Shown here in pieces: positions 25,961-44,305 of a DNA stretch of 64,000 nt; positions within the stretch are counted from its first letter, which is position 1; every line of letters begins with the position of its first letter. The notes under the pieces are model-generated. The model was not told the origin of the DNA. It did not search any database and saw nothing but the letters and a program-made list of their open reading frames with translations. Source of the DNA: Gossypium raimondii (Eukaryota; Streptophyta; Magnoliopsida; Malvales; Malvaceae); contig NC_068566.1 of NCBI RefSeq assembly GCF_025698545.1, positions 48,091,192-48,155,191 on the forward strand, in the 5' to 3' direction. A program made the position numbers and the translations under genes.

Positions 25961-26418
25961 GATTGGGTATTGATATCTCAAGAGCAAGTATCTATATCCG
26001 ATCTTTTAGTATCGATACTTGCAAACATCATAGCCAAATTAAGCATCCTCAATTTTCAGTAATGATACCCTTGGCCCTAGTATCGATACTAGTCAACCTT
26101 TTGCTATCAATACTGCAAAACACCAAACCTAAAAGTGAACAGTGCCCATGTGAAGATATTGATACCCCTTCAACCCTTTGGTATCGATACCTCTTTTCCT
26201 GTAAGTATAGTTTGGCTTGGAAATGTTCGATGAAGGTTCAAATCAACCCTTGAACTTTAGGTAATCATATTAATACATCCAATGGTCTTGAATAAGGAAT
26301 TGATACCCATATTTATCTTCTTTGATGTTCTAATCAATTGAAACTCCATGAGTCGCTCTAGTGACGAATTTAACGTTCCCTACCTAAGCAAGCCTCTAGA
26401 CCAAGTAAGGGTGTTACA
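25961..26418 (+). repeat. LTR fragment with a palindromic word array, ending GGGTGTTACA
   Basis: The 3' end reads AAGGGTGTTACA, the family's usual LTR end. Inside, about nine copies of a word close to GGTATCGATACC occur between 25966 and 26310. The 96-codon frame at 25963-26253 is a by-product of this array. Confidence 0.55.
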
Positions 26419-28611
26419 CCTACCCAAATTTAGTAAGATAAAATACTATGCACAATTTAGTAAAATATATTTTTAGGTAATCTATGAATAAACCAAATAG
26501 GCTAATGAAACATACCCGATACTATTCTAAGTGATCTTACATTCCAGTAACCCAATTACCAGGGTAATATTATATTTCGTGAACCAAACACCCCATCACA
26601 GCTTAATGTTCCCTTGCATTACATTTCGTGAGCCAAATCCCCTCCTTTGTCCAAGGATATATATTCCCTTACTTAGAAGATTGCGATCTATTTCAAAGTC
26701 TGTTGAAACTTTATCTTCAAGAATGAGTTTAATATTATTGTGTTTCAATTCATACATATACTTTATAAAAAAACGAGAATAATGATTTTTTTAATTTCAT
26801 AATTTGACTATCGTACTTTACCGCACTAAAATTAAGAAATTAGTCAAATTGGATAATATTATTAAAATTCACCCATTTATGTAAAAATTAGTAATATAAA
26901 CAATTCAATAAATTATAAGCAACATGTATTTTCGAGTAATTGGGCTAATTTTTTTAATTTTTGAAAAATATAAAGAATAAATTTTGATAAAATAAAACTA
27001 ATATTTCCATTTTTGTAAATTAAATTAAAAATGCAAATAAAAACATTAGACATAAAATTTAGTATTGTGAAATAATTTGATCTTGTTACAAATTGAATTA
27101 ACTTTGTAATTACAGACGGTCTAAGATAACCTTGCTTTTGTGCATAAAATGGCGAAGCACATAAGGACTGTGTTGTCTTTTCCGAGGGTGGCTTAACTAA
27201 TTACAAGGTAGGTGGAGCTGTTACAGTACAGCTCAGCTGTCTGAACCAACAATGTCAATCAGGAATTGCCGAATCCACAGGTTTCGTTACTTCTTGACCG
27301 TTGAAATCCCTGATTAAGTTCAATGGACGATCAGATTTAATTGATAAGCACATTTACAGATACACGTGATAACGTGATGATCTTTCTGGACTCTTTCTTT
27401 TCTCTGACCCAAACAGGGACCGGAAGTCTTCGACGACACCGTCCACGTGAATTGACAAGAGAGCCCCCCTTTACAGAACATAAAATATCAAGGGTTAATT
27501 CCACAAATCGCTCCAAAACTATCTCTTAATCTTTAAATTAGTCCATAAACTCAAAACATTCTAAATTGCTAATTGAATCATCAAAGTATTAATTTGAAAT
27601 GCATTTAAAATACGGAAATAAAATTAAAAACACATTATTGACATATAACTATCTTTTAACACGTCAAATCTAAATTGTTCATGTAGTAAGTATACATATT
27701 TACAACTAAATCTATTTAATTTAAATATACGCTTTGTCATATTTGAGCTGACATTTACTGTCCATACTAAGAGATATGGATGAAATGATATTAATATAAA
27801 ATTGATACTTTAAAATTTAATTATAATATTTTAAGTTTAAAACGAATTTGAATTTTATTTGATATTGATAGAATATTTTAATTTTACAAGTGGCATTAAA
27901 AAGTGTTAAAGTACGTTGGAAGTCCTACATTATAAGTTTAAATCAAATTAGTCCTCTATTATTAAATAGATCAATTTAGTTTCTATAAATTAAAATGAAT
28001 CAAATAAGTTTAAATTGCAATAGAGTTAACATTTATTGTATAAAACATGGCTTGAAAATTATTTGTTTCGATCATAGTTCATTTTCATATAAATTTTTTA
28101 TTTATAGAACTATAAAACTTTAAAAATATTAATTTTATTAAACAATAAATGACATTTTTAGACTGTATATGATAGCTCGTTTTCAATATGATCTTATTTG
28201 ATTCTTTTAATATTAAATGATTATAGTGTACTCTTAATTAATATTTAGAAATAATAAATAAATAAATGAAATGCATGATAATTTAATTAATATAATAATC
28301 TTGGTTATGAAATTAAAAAAATTATAAGTCATATATTTTTATTTTATTTATAATTAAGATTTTGTTAAAAGGGTAATGATGTAAAAAGGGATAAGCACGG
28401 AAGGTTCCTTACAACTAGAAGGAAAAATAATAAAAATAAAAAAGCGTTTTTGGCCGGCAAGGTGTTTATGTTAAACCACCGAACAACCACCACTTTCCTT
28501 CACAACTCCTCTTTAATAATTTTCCTTCTTTTTTTTCCCCTTTAATTTAATAAACTTATTGAATTAATTAGTAATATTAATTAAAGCTCATCTAAAGCAT
28601 TAAAATTTGGG
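26419..28611. other. Intergenic DNA upstream of the JMJ gene
   Basis: AT-rich sequence with a MITE-like left arm near 27905-28080 related to the family at 52523. Two G-boxes lie at 27363 and 27444. Short frames here (26531-26782, 27341-27529) have no recognisable similarity. Confidence 0.5.
27363..27449. promoter_or_regulatory. Two G-box motifs (CACGTG), 81 bp apart
   Basis: CACGTG occurs at 27363-27368 and 27444-27449, with a further ACGTG between them and a W-box core (TTGACC) near 27293. G-boxes bind bZIP and bHLH factors. They lie about 1.2 kb before the JMJ TATA box, so a role for this gene is possible but unproven. Confidence 0.3.
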
Positions 28612-28618
28612 TATAAAA
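28612..28618 (+). promoter_or_regulatory. TATA box of the JMJ706-like gene
   Basis: TATAAAA about 450 bp before the first coding ATG, followed by a CT-rich leader (TTCCTTCTCTCTTTTGTTTCTC). This predicts transcription start near 28645 and a 5' leader of about 420 nt containing several uORFs. Confidence 0.5.
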
Positions 28619-28811
28619 CGTATAAATTATCCTCCCCTTGTTCTTTTCCACTTTTCCAAGCCTTCCCTTTTCCTTCATTTCCTTCTCTCTTTTGTTTCTC
28701 TCTCGTCGGAAAATTGCCTCCCTCCGCCGGGAAGGTGCTTGTTCTCTTGTTAAGAAAATCTTCCGGTTCGCCGGAAAGTTCTAATCTCTCTGGTATTGAT
28801 AATTTCCTGTA

Positions 28812-34941
<6,130 letters not shown>

Positions 34942-36592
34942 AAGTTTATACTTACAATAGATGTGCAGAAAAACTGATTGGAGTTCCGACTTCGCTAACT
35001 TCATTCCCTCTAATCTAATGGAGTTCTAACAATACCGAAACCCGAAAATTGATTGATTTTCTTCATCAGGGAGTAGCAGCAGGCGAAGATTATTAACCAA
35101 AGGTTAGGACAAAATTTATATATTCTTTGTGCAAATTGCACGTGCAGTGGAATTGATGTGCGGTTCTCAGGCCGGGGGGTGTTTTTCCTGTCTTTGGTAG
35201 GAGAACCTTAGTGTAGAAAATTTGGGTTAGTGACTTTGTTGGTATATTATTTGCTTATTTTATACATATATATTCATTGAATGTATATGCCAACATAACT
35301 TGTTCTGTGCTTTGTAGTTTAGGTTAAGAAACAAAGTCCTTTGATTGGGTTGTAATTTTTAGATTTCCACTAGGTTAGGGAGAGATTGATTGGGTTGTAA
35401 TTGGGTCCATATTGATATCAAATTTATTTCAGTTCTTTTTTAGATCCTTTCTATTCTATTATCTATGCGTTGGGATTGATTTTGAGTTTAAAGTTGGATG
35501 GTTATTGTTTTAAAATTTTAAGTCTTTCTCCAGTCGGTGTTGACTTGGTTTTTCTCGGGTTGATAGTGGCACATTTTTCTCGAGTCTGTCTGTGGTAGCT
35601 TGTCTTTCCCAATTACGTGGTGGCTTGCTCTTGTTTATGCCTACGAGACTCTGCCGGAAACTATCTATGTCGGATTTAACACCGGGTTGCGGTTAATACC
35701 CAAGTAATGTTGTACACTTCTAACAAGTAACATGTTTATTAAATAACATTAATTAGTAAGATTTGGAAATAAACTTCACGAATGTAATCTCCTTTATTAA
35801 AAAATATTTCTGAATATTTTAGTTAATGTTTATTATTTTTATTTGGCTTTAGAATAGAACGAGAAAATGATGTTGTAAAAAATTAAAGCCTATAACAGTG
35901 ATGTTAAAAATCGTCTTGGTCCCAACAATGAAAACCAGCCTAATGGGTTTAAATGTTCATAATTGGAAGAACCCAATCCATTAACACAAACATTAACACA
36001 AACATCTCTAGCGTTTATCATCAATCTCATCCAATTTGAGTTATGAGTTTTTTGAGTCGATTTGGTTCAAAAGGTTCGAGAAAAGAGTTTGAGTAAAAAA
36101 TAAAAATTGGTTTAAGTTCGGATTTAAATATTTAAAGCCTAATTTAGCTCGACCTGTTATTTTAAGTTTGTAATATGGGTGAGATAAGCAAAATTTTAAG
36201 TCAAAATTTCAAGTCTGGTCAAACTTAAGCAAATATAAAATATATTAATATCATGTCTATACTTAATTCCAACCATAAATACTTTTAGTATTCAAACCCT
36301 TTTTAGTATTTAAATTATAAATTAATGTTAATTATTGTTTTTATAACTAAATTAAATACATATATTTTTTATTATTTTAAGAAAACCAACCATTTGGAAG
36401 CACTTAAACGACTCGAGCGAACTTCGGTTCAAGGTTGAATTTTTTTAAAAAATCTGACCCGGCCCTGCCCGATCATAAACACCTTTAAGATCAAAGGGTT
36501 TAACAAAAACCTTAGCACGTCTCCCATTAATCTCTATTTCCTTTTCATCATATTTCTTCTCAAAGTCTCTCAGTTCAGTCCCCAATCCCCAA
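34942..36592. other. 3' region of the JMJ gene and spacer to LAS1
   Basis: The first 450 bp are probably the JMJ 3' UTR. Around 36030-36480 there is a decayed low-complexity element with TTTTTGAGTCGATTTGGTTC and GACCCGGCCCTGCCC segments, similar in style to the hAT MITE at 62357. A CT-rich leader precedes the LAS1 ATG. Confidence 0.5.
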
Positions 36593-39500
36593 ATGGAACC
36601 ACTGCTAGGGTTCAAAGAAGAAACGGTTGAAGCTTATAACCAAGACTTTTCATCCTCAACAATACCTTCTAATGCTTACAAATTGGTGCCCTGGTTGAAC
36701 TGGGCCGAGTGGGATTCAGTGAGAAAATCCCTCTTCTCCTCTTCTCCACGCAAGATTTCCTCCGCTCTCTCAAGAGTACCTACACTTTCTCTTCTATTTC
36801 CATTTTTTTCCATTTCTTTGTTGATTTCTCATAAAGTTTCCAATTTTTTTTTAGATATCGACTTGGCGGAGCAGAGGTTGTTTACCGGTTGTCATTGATG
36901 TCACTGCTTCAATCGTTGAAATTCAGCAGACCGATCCTTTTTTCCGGTAGCCATTTATCCATTAAGTTTTGGTTAAATTCTATTATTAGTCCCTGTACTT
37001 TAATTTGGTCATATTAGTCCTCTACTTCTCAAATTTTAAAATTCCAGTACAAGGACTAAAGATGACCAAATTAAAGTACAGGACTAAATCTACAACTTTT
37101 GCAAAGTACAGGGACTGATAGCAAAATTTAATCTTCAATTTTTTCCTTTTTTTTTGGAAGAGAGTAATATATATATATATATTTTTCATTCTATTTGTAG
37201 AGGGGATAAATCAAAAGATGATTCACATTCAGAACAATTGCTAGCTATGTTGTATTGCATGGCAATCTTGAGGTAATTTGTTTTCCCTTGTGTCTTTTTC
37301 TTAGTAATTGGGAAATACTTATGGTCTAAAGCGAAGTGTAGCTAATGTAAAGCAACTGGTTTACAAAGGAAAGTTTGTGTCTTTCCTAGTTTTATGCTTT
37401 GATATGTTAGTTTATAATATATTAATCTTTGAAGGCTTGTTAATTGTGTAATAGAGAAGGCACATAAGAGAGCTGGGAAATACGTTGGGGTCTAAAGTGA
37501 AGAGTAGCAAATGTAAAGCAATTAGTTTACAAGGGAAAGTTTGTGCCTTCTCTAGTTTTATGCTTTGATTTGTTATTTTATACTAATCTTTGTGGGCTTG
37601 TTAACTGTGTTGTCAAGAAGTCACTTATGACACCGAGTAGCTAATGTAAAGCAATTAGTTTACAAAGGAAAGTTTGTGGCTTCTATAGTTTTATGCTTTG
37701 ATATGTGTTTCATATTAATCTCATATATATATATATTAATCATTGAAGGCTTGTTAACTGTGTAATGGAGAAGGCACCTAAGAGAACTGGGAAATACTTG
37801 GGGTTTAAAGTGAAGAGTAGCAAATGTAAAGCAATTTGTTTACAAGGGAAAGTTTGTGACTTTCCGAATTTTATGCTTTGATATGTAATTTATTTTATAT
37901 TAAACGTTGAAGGATTGTTAACTGTGTTATCGAGAAGACTCGTAAGAGAACTGGGATTTCAATTGCTGATGCAGCTGATGCAATTGGTATTCCACGAAGA
38001 CTGATTGATGTTCGCCATGGTAACTGGCTTTAATAGTTCGAATTATTTGTGACATTTAGCTACAACAGGAAAAAAGACAATGATTGGATTTCTTTGTTTT
38101 TTGATGTTGGCAGAGGGTTCTCATCGTGATCTTCCATCTCTCACAATTGCTCGAGATTCCTCAGTTGTGGTTGGTGCTTCATTTTTTTGTATTCTCTTTA
38201 TCATCTTTATCTTACAGGCTTTTTCATTGTGACATGTTCTATGATCCTTGCTGATTTCAGGCACTTAATTGGCTAAAATCCTATTACTGGGAACCTCAGA
38301 AGAAGCAAATTCCATTTCAAAGAGATGGAGTTGTTAATTTTAGAAGAGAGATCAAATCAAAACTCCGTGAATTGGCATTGTGCATAAAAATCCAAAAGAA
38401 TCCTGAACTTAAATCTTTGCTCGTCAGAGGAAAAGGTGCTTGTCTCTTCTTTTACTTTCGATTATTTGAATACTTTGATGCTAAACTTTGACATTTTTGT
38501 TTCCTCCTTAATATAAGTGTAAGTGATTTCTTCCATGGATTCTTTATCAGATTGTTCTTCTGTCCTGCATCAAACATAGCATGGCATTATCTAGTGCCTT
38601 TTTGTAATTTTTTCTGGTAGAAGTACCATGGAGGTCCCTGTACTAGGAGTCTGATTGCATTCCCTCCACTCAAAACTGGGCAAATTAGTCATTGTACATC
38701 AAAAAGCAAATTGGTCATTTCTATTAAAATTTGATCTATTTGTACCATTAACAACTGGCGTGGCTGGCTTAATAACCACATAGTGACGTGTGGCGTGTCA
38801 CGTGTATCTTATGCTAATGTATAGTGACCAGTTTTTAACAGGAGAAATGGATGAAATTTTTAATAGAAGGACCAATTTGCTCTTTGATCTAACGTATAGG
38901 GACTAATTTTCTCTTTTTTTTGAGTGGAGGGGGCAAAATGCAATTTAACTCCTAGTATAGAGGCCTTCATGGCACTTTTACCAATATTTTCCTTCTAACC
39001 TTTAGGATTGTTCATCTAAATACACCGTAGTTTATATTATTTATTTCTTACAGGTGGCGGACAATTCAAACACCTTTGTGGCCGTAGTAAATTCTTCTCA
39101 CTTATGGCAGGGAAGGTCAATTCTTCCCAATCTAGTGGTAGGATATCCTACCTTATCGATTACTGTTATGTGCTTCTTGGAACGAAGAATTATGATGCTT
39201 AGCATCAGAATTCAAATAATTTAATTGTGCTTAGTGTTGTCAAGTGCACAAGGCGCATTCTAAGCGCTAGAACCCTTATATTTGCCTCAGATGCAAGGCT
39301 CAACAAAAGCGTTAGCCCAAGTGAAGTAAAGTGCAATATGTACATGTGTGAGTTTTTGCAAGTCTGTGCGTGTATATATATAATATTAAAGTTTAGGATA
39401 TATGGTGAACTCTAAAGTGTGGTCTAGTTTATCTCGAAAACATTTCAATATGCATGATTTCCTTACAGTCAATATTTTTTGTTGAATGCTTAAATACTGA

Positions 39501-41169
39501 GAAGTATAGAGTTTGATAGTATCCCTTTCTTTATAGTAAAGGTATATCAAATGAAAACAAAGAAAAATAAAAGAAATTAAAGAGAAACCAATCAGGCGGG
39601 CTTCTTTTATGCCTATTGCCTTACAGAAAAGTGCGCCTAGGTGCGTGCCTGCTCAAATGGGCCTCACCTGGAAGGGTCTGAGGCATTTTTGCTGTATAAT
39701 GATAAGGTGCAGGCGCCTAGGCTTATGCCTTGACAACACTAATTATGCTACTCTTCGGTTGACCTGTTTAGAACCTGTTGCTTCATTATTTAAACTGAAA
39801 TAATATCGGGATATTTACTGTTGCATTTGTTTATGATTGTTCCATTGACTTAAGGAAATTGAGTGGTATATTGTGTGTGCTCTGATTGGAACTGGTTGAG
39901 CCATTATTGTGTAAAATGTACAAAAAGACGATGTTCATGTCTATAATAAAATTATGCATTTCCTGATGGGTGTGTCTGTATTTTCAGGTCCTAAGAAACT
40001 GATTAGTAAAACCTTGAAAAGTCTTGTAAGTTTATATTCTACTTCATCCTCGGAAGTAGTGTCTGTGTTATTGGAATTGTTGCTAAAGGCTTTAGATTCT
40101 TCAAGCTCCATGGACATTTCAGAAGACTCTGAAAGTGGCCTGGATAGACATACTGCATTGGACGATTGGCAGCTTGTGATAAGAAAATTTTCGAATAAGG
40201 AACCAGAATTGCTTCTGGCCCTTCTTCAAAGGATTCTTTATATGATCGGGACAAATGAGGCATCAAAATCCGAAACAGGTAAACACGAATTTATATTGAC
40301 TTGGTTGTACGTCCCTTTTGAATGTCGTACTTTCTACGTAATTTGGTTTACTTTCCGATTCTTGTTTAGAAGGCCATCCGACAGCTTCAGAGGGTAGACC
40401 GGAGGCTTGCCAAGTAGAACATGTCTCATCTTTGTTTGCATGGCTAGTTAGACATTTAGAATTAAAAGGAAAAAGCGTGTCAAATGCAATTCTACTGGAG
40501 CTACTGCGTAAATGTCTGTTGGTGGCGTCTTTACGTAACAACCATCTCATGGATTCTGCCCTTCATATTGCACAGTTGGTTGGAAACAGTGTTCTAATGG
40601 AGAAACTCAACAAATTTCGTTCCTTAGGTTTGTCAAATACAGAGGTTACTGAAGAAAATACTTCAAATGAGACTTGGGGAATTGTTAGTCAAGAAGAGGA
40701 ATATCTTAATCAAGCAGCTAAGAAGTTAGAAGTTGTAAAACTTCGTCGAACGAAGAGCACTGCTGTGAAAACAGCAGATGATGTTAGAAACTCGAACAGA
40801 TGGGTTGTGGCAAAATCATGGAACCCATGTCCACTTGGTATGTTGCCTCGTACTCTTGGGTCTTCTGGTCGTATTCCATTGCTTGACTGCGGTAGTGACT
40901 GCCAAAAGGATACAGAAGTAATGGAAGGGAAGAACGAGCGGGAACTTAACCGACGAAATGGCAAGAGAGAAGGTAGCGATGATATCCAGTTAATGAATTT
41001 CTCAAGCCCTAAGAAGCTAAAGGAAACGGTCGAGAACAAACATGAACAGAGTAGTGAAGGTGTTTCTTCATCAGGTACCTGCAGGCACCTTATGATGGAT
41101 GGGATCTGGAAGGAAGTTGGGGAAACAGAGGTCGAGGCTATAGCATCTGCTGTAAGGATTTTGGTATAG
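36593..41169 (+). CDS. LAS1: LAS1-like pre-rRNA processing protein (HEPN endoribonuclease), 619 aa
   Basis: Las1 cleaves ITS2 of the pre-rRNA during 60S ribosome assembly, working with the Grc3 kinase in the nucleolus. Exons: 36593-36775, 36855-36946, 37201-37272, 37913-38019, 38114-38169, 38261-38435, 39054-39137, 39988-40278, 40370-41169; all introns are GT-AG and the joined frame is open. The N-terminal Las1 domain begins LVPWLNWAEWDSVRKSLF and contains ISTWRSRGCLPVVIDVTAS. The catalytic HEPN motif R-x4-H is present as RHEGSH (R150, H151, H155), equivalent to yeast R129/H130/H134. It is followed by LPSLTIARDSS and ALNWLKSYYW. The C-terminal half is diverged and polar, as in plant homologues. 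Introns contain two MITEs and a tandem duplication of part of exon 4. Confidence 0.92.
36971..37133. mobile_element. Short palindromic MITE in LAS1 intron 2
   Basis: Left GGTTAAATTCTATTATTAGTCC and right GGACTGATAGCAAAATTTAATC are inverted copies. The whole 163-bp element is nearly palindromic (TAATTTGGTCA and TGACCAAATTA lie in the middle). Confidence 0.65.
37306..37960 (+). repeat. Tandem ~160-bp repeat carrying copies of the start of LAS1 exon 4
   Basis: Four units spaced about 160-165 bp (GGGAAATAC-type landmarks at 37310, 37475 and 37789, and the true exon at 37953). Each shares CAAATGTAAAGCAATT, TTTATGCTTTGATATGT and GAAGG-TTGTTAACTGTGT. The last unit runs into the real exon 4 (37913). 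Copies at about 37431-37480, 37592-37625 and 37745-37791 are relics of its first 45-50 nt with the AG acceptor context. Confidence 0.85.
38616..38983. mobile_element. Mutator-type MITE (GGTAAAAGTACC family) in LAS1 intron 6
   Basis: The left end GGTAGAAGTACCATGGAGG is mirrored by CTTCATGGCACTTTTACC. The flanking 9 bp match at 7 of 9 positions (38607-38615 and 38984-38992). Further copies lie at 44859, 51403 and 59829. It is non-coding. Confidence 0.8.
39232..39741. mobile_element. hAT-type MITE, 510 bp, in LAS1 intron 7
   Basis: The termini are exact inverted copies: TAGTGTTGTCAAG and CTTGACAACACTA. The 8 bp outside match at 7 of 8 positions (ATTGTGCT and ATTATGCT), as expected of a hAT target duplication. 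Subterminal GGCGC-rich inverted repeats are present. The frames at 39227-39415 and 39609-39803 belong to this element. Confidence 0.85.
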
Positions 41170-42756
41170 AAACCCTGCATATTAGGCATTGCTTTAGTGT
41201 AGGTGTGATGTGTTCAAATTGTATCAGAAGCTGTTGCTGAATTGCCATGGCATAAATTTTGTCAATGGTTCTTGTCCAATGGGTGGAGATTATTTTTGGT
41301 AGTATTGAGGAAGTTGAGGTCACTGGGAGGCAATTGAGGTTCTAATATGATATTTTCAGATCATCATGCTTTTATTTCGTTAGTTTTTGGCCCTTGAACT
41401 AAACTTTTTTTTTCTATCCACATTGGCATGTAAATGCCTTGGATTTTAACTTAAACATGCCAATGGTCACTTGTGACTAATTCAAACTTGCATGCCAAAA
41501 TGGTAAAATTTCATTTTAGATCCTTTTAAAATGTCAAAAGTATGGTTAAACAATGATGACTGCTTCACACTCGTATGTGGAGGTCTCATCAAGCTCTATA
41601 GGGGAAATGCCAAAGAGGCAGGTAAAAGGGTCTTAGTCCCCAAAATAGTAAACTTTCATTTTAGTCACTAAAAAAATTGAGAGTACAAGTTAACACTATG
41701 ATTTAATTACACTTTAGCCCCTGAATAATAGAATTTTAATTTAACCCTTTTAAAATTTTGAAATATACAATGATAAAATTATATATTTACACATTAAAAA
41801 ATTATAGTTCAAATTGGACCTTGATGGTATATGGAGAGAATTTTTTTTTAATATATATATGCGCATTTGATTTGAATTTACTATTGTTGAAGAAGTAAAT
41901 TTTGAATACCAATATGAATTTTTTTATATTACCCTTTTATTATATTAATATTTTTATTTAAAATTATTCTGACCAATTGGATTAGGAATTTGTCGGTATA
42001 TCATTTTGGACATTGAAGTCTAACCAATTCGACTATCTAGTTATTAAAATATTACAAAAAAATTATATAAAAATGGGGAAGAAATTACTCTAAAGACATT
42101 AAGAATCAAAGTCACTAAACTATTAATAAGTTTATGTTTTGGTCACTTAACTTCAAAAAGTTACAAAATGATCATTAAACTATTCAAAATTTTTCATTTA
42201 AGTCACCAGTTGTTAAAATCGTAGTTGTATAGCCTTCTCTATTCGCGTTGCCTACATTAATCAAAAGTTCTGCTTCCCCTTCTTTTCTATAGTCTAGTTT
42301 TTTTTATTTATAAAATTACTTTGAAAATCATGAATTTGCAAACCAAAATCCGAACATCTTTCTTCTCCAATCTCCAACACTGATCCACCATATCGATTGT
42401 CAAATCGTCACTTGGAGCTCGCTAGTTAGACTTTAAAAAAAAATTAACAACCTAGTGACTTAAATAAAAGTATTCGAATAGTTCAATAACTTGTATGGAA
42501 ACTTCAATTAATTTAGTGATCATTCTATAACCTTTTAAAGTTAAATAGCTAAAAACGTAAGCTTACTAATAGTTTGCTTGTAGATGAAGGGTCCATATTC
42601 AATCTGAAATCTGATCACAGTTGACTTGGAGTAAAACAGCTCTTTGCTCGACGTTATTTCATTTATTGTTATTTTTCAAGTTAGTACAGTTTACAAAGAG
42701 AAGTTTTGGCAGAGAAGCTTGGAAGAAGCCAACGGAGGCAATTGAATTAGGTCAAA
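41170..42756. other. Spacer between LAS1 and DAD1 with a MITE
   Basis: LAS1 3' UTR to roughly 41350, then AT-rich DNA, then the MITE at 42111-42577. The DAD1 leader probably starts near 42620. No further gene is supported. Confidence 0.6.
42111..42577. mobile_element. MITE with GTCACTAAACTATTA-type inverted ends, upstream of DAD1
   Basis: The left arm (GTCACTAAACTATTAATAAG, GTTTTGGTCACTTAACTTC) is mirrored by the right arm (TTTAAAGTTAAATAGCTAAAA, CTTACTAATAGTTTG). A second, shorter copy is at about 57661-58118. This copy ends about 180 bp before the DAD1 ATG, so it may overlap the promoter. Confidence 0.65.
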
Positions 42757-44305
42757 ATGGGAAGAACATCATCCACCAAGGAAGACGCCGGCGCCCTCTT
42801 CCATTCTCTTCGATCTGCTTACGCTGCTACCCCTGTCAATCTCAAGGTTCCTCTCCTTCTCTTTTCCCCCGTTTTTTAACTCTCAATTATTTGTTCCTAA
42901 TCTTATATATATATTTCTTTGGTGGCGTTTTCTATTTACAGATCATTGATTTATATGTTGGTTTCGCAATCTTCACCGCTCTGATCCAGGTACTTCCATT
43001 CATCTTCATAATTACTTTTTTTCTCTAAATCTTTTCTTGAATGCTGTCTCATTATATTTCATCCGTTTGAAGTTCAGTTTATTACGCATTAGAAAAGTTA
43101 AATTCTTTTTCTTTTTCGGAAATGCGAGTATATCGTAAATTGAATTAACGAGTTTAATGGAAGGACGCAATAATTTGAAACTCCATGAGAACCAAATTAG
43201 CATTGAGTGCTCCCTGGAACCTTTTAATTGTTGAAATCGATGAGTATTAATCAATTAGATCCTACCATCAACCTAACGCCAGCTTGGGTGTGAAATGCTA
43301 TCCCATATATGATGTGGAGCTTATTTGAAGCATATGATCAAATTTGAAACACGTATATACCTGCATGGGCAGTTTGAATCTGATGCGTTAAAGAAAAACG
43401 TATAGTGCCATTAAAATTTTGTCAGATCTGAGCTGTTTGTTTATGCAATAGGTACAAATATGTTTAAAATTTGATCTGTGTGTTTTAAATATGCTTCATG
43501 CCAGATCCTAGTTAAAATTTACTCTCAAGCTGACGGCTAAGCTGAACTAAGTATCTAGTTGATATGATCTTTATACTTTGAGAACTTAATTAAAATGATA
43601 TGAAGTTTAGGGACTAATTTAGGATCTGGATCATAGTTTGGGATGCCAGATGTAAATATCCCTATATTTAATTTAGTTGCATATAAGTTCAAAAACTTTG
43701 TACTCTAATATTGAGGATACGCAGGTAGTTTACATGGCAATGGTGGGATCATTTCCTTTCAACTCATTTCTTTCTGGAGTGCTTTCTTGTGTTGGAACAG
43801 CAGTCCTTGCCGGTAAGTCAAACTTTCTATCACCACTCTTTGCAAAGGTAAATGACAGATTCTGACACTTATTTGGTTTTGTTGGATTCAGTTTGTCTTC
43901 GTATTCAAGTGAATAAAGAAAACAAGGAATTCAAGGTAAGCTTGGTCATGTCTTTTTTGTTTGCGTGTTACTACATGAGTTATGAGGTAGGGGAATAAAT
44001 ACGAAATGAAATGATCTTATTATCCTTCTATATTCAAATGATTTCGGGACCGCAAAGAAACTTTCTTAACTTAAAAATAGATGCTTTTGAACTGCGACCC
44101 CCCCCCCCCCCGGGAAAAATTACTGTCTCCTTGAGGTGGGCATTGGGTAATGGGTATATAACTATATATGTATCATCTATGTGTTAAATCCTTAATTTGA
44201 GAATGCTCATTTCAATTGCAGGATCTACCACCTGAGCGAGCTTTTGCAGATTTTGTTCTTTGCAATTTGGTGCTCCATTTAGTGATCATGAATTTCCTTG
44301 GCTAA
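42757..44305 (+). CDS. DAD1: DAD1, oligosaccharyltransferase subunit, 117 aa
   Basis: DAD1 (Ost2) is a small integral membrane subunit of the ER oligosaccharyltransferase that transfers the glycan to asparagine; its loss triggers cell death. Exons: 42757-42846, 42942-42989, 43725-43812, 43892-43935, 44222-44305; all introns are GT-AG and the joined frame is open. Hallmarks are [59 protein letters not shown] and the C-terminus [12 protein letters not shown]. Three hydrophobic helices fit the family. The usual plant length is about 115 aa; the small excess lies in the N-terminal [12 protein letters not shown]. Intron 4 carries a 14-C tract at 44098-44111. Confidence 0.96.

Noticed and set aside
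25963..26253. 96-codon frame on plus
   Set aside because: It follows from the GGTATCGATACC word array inside an LTR fragment.
40710..41189. 159-codon minus-strand frame
   Set aside because: It is a shadow of the last LAS1 exon.
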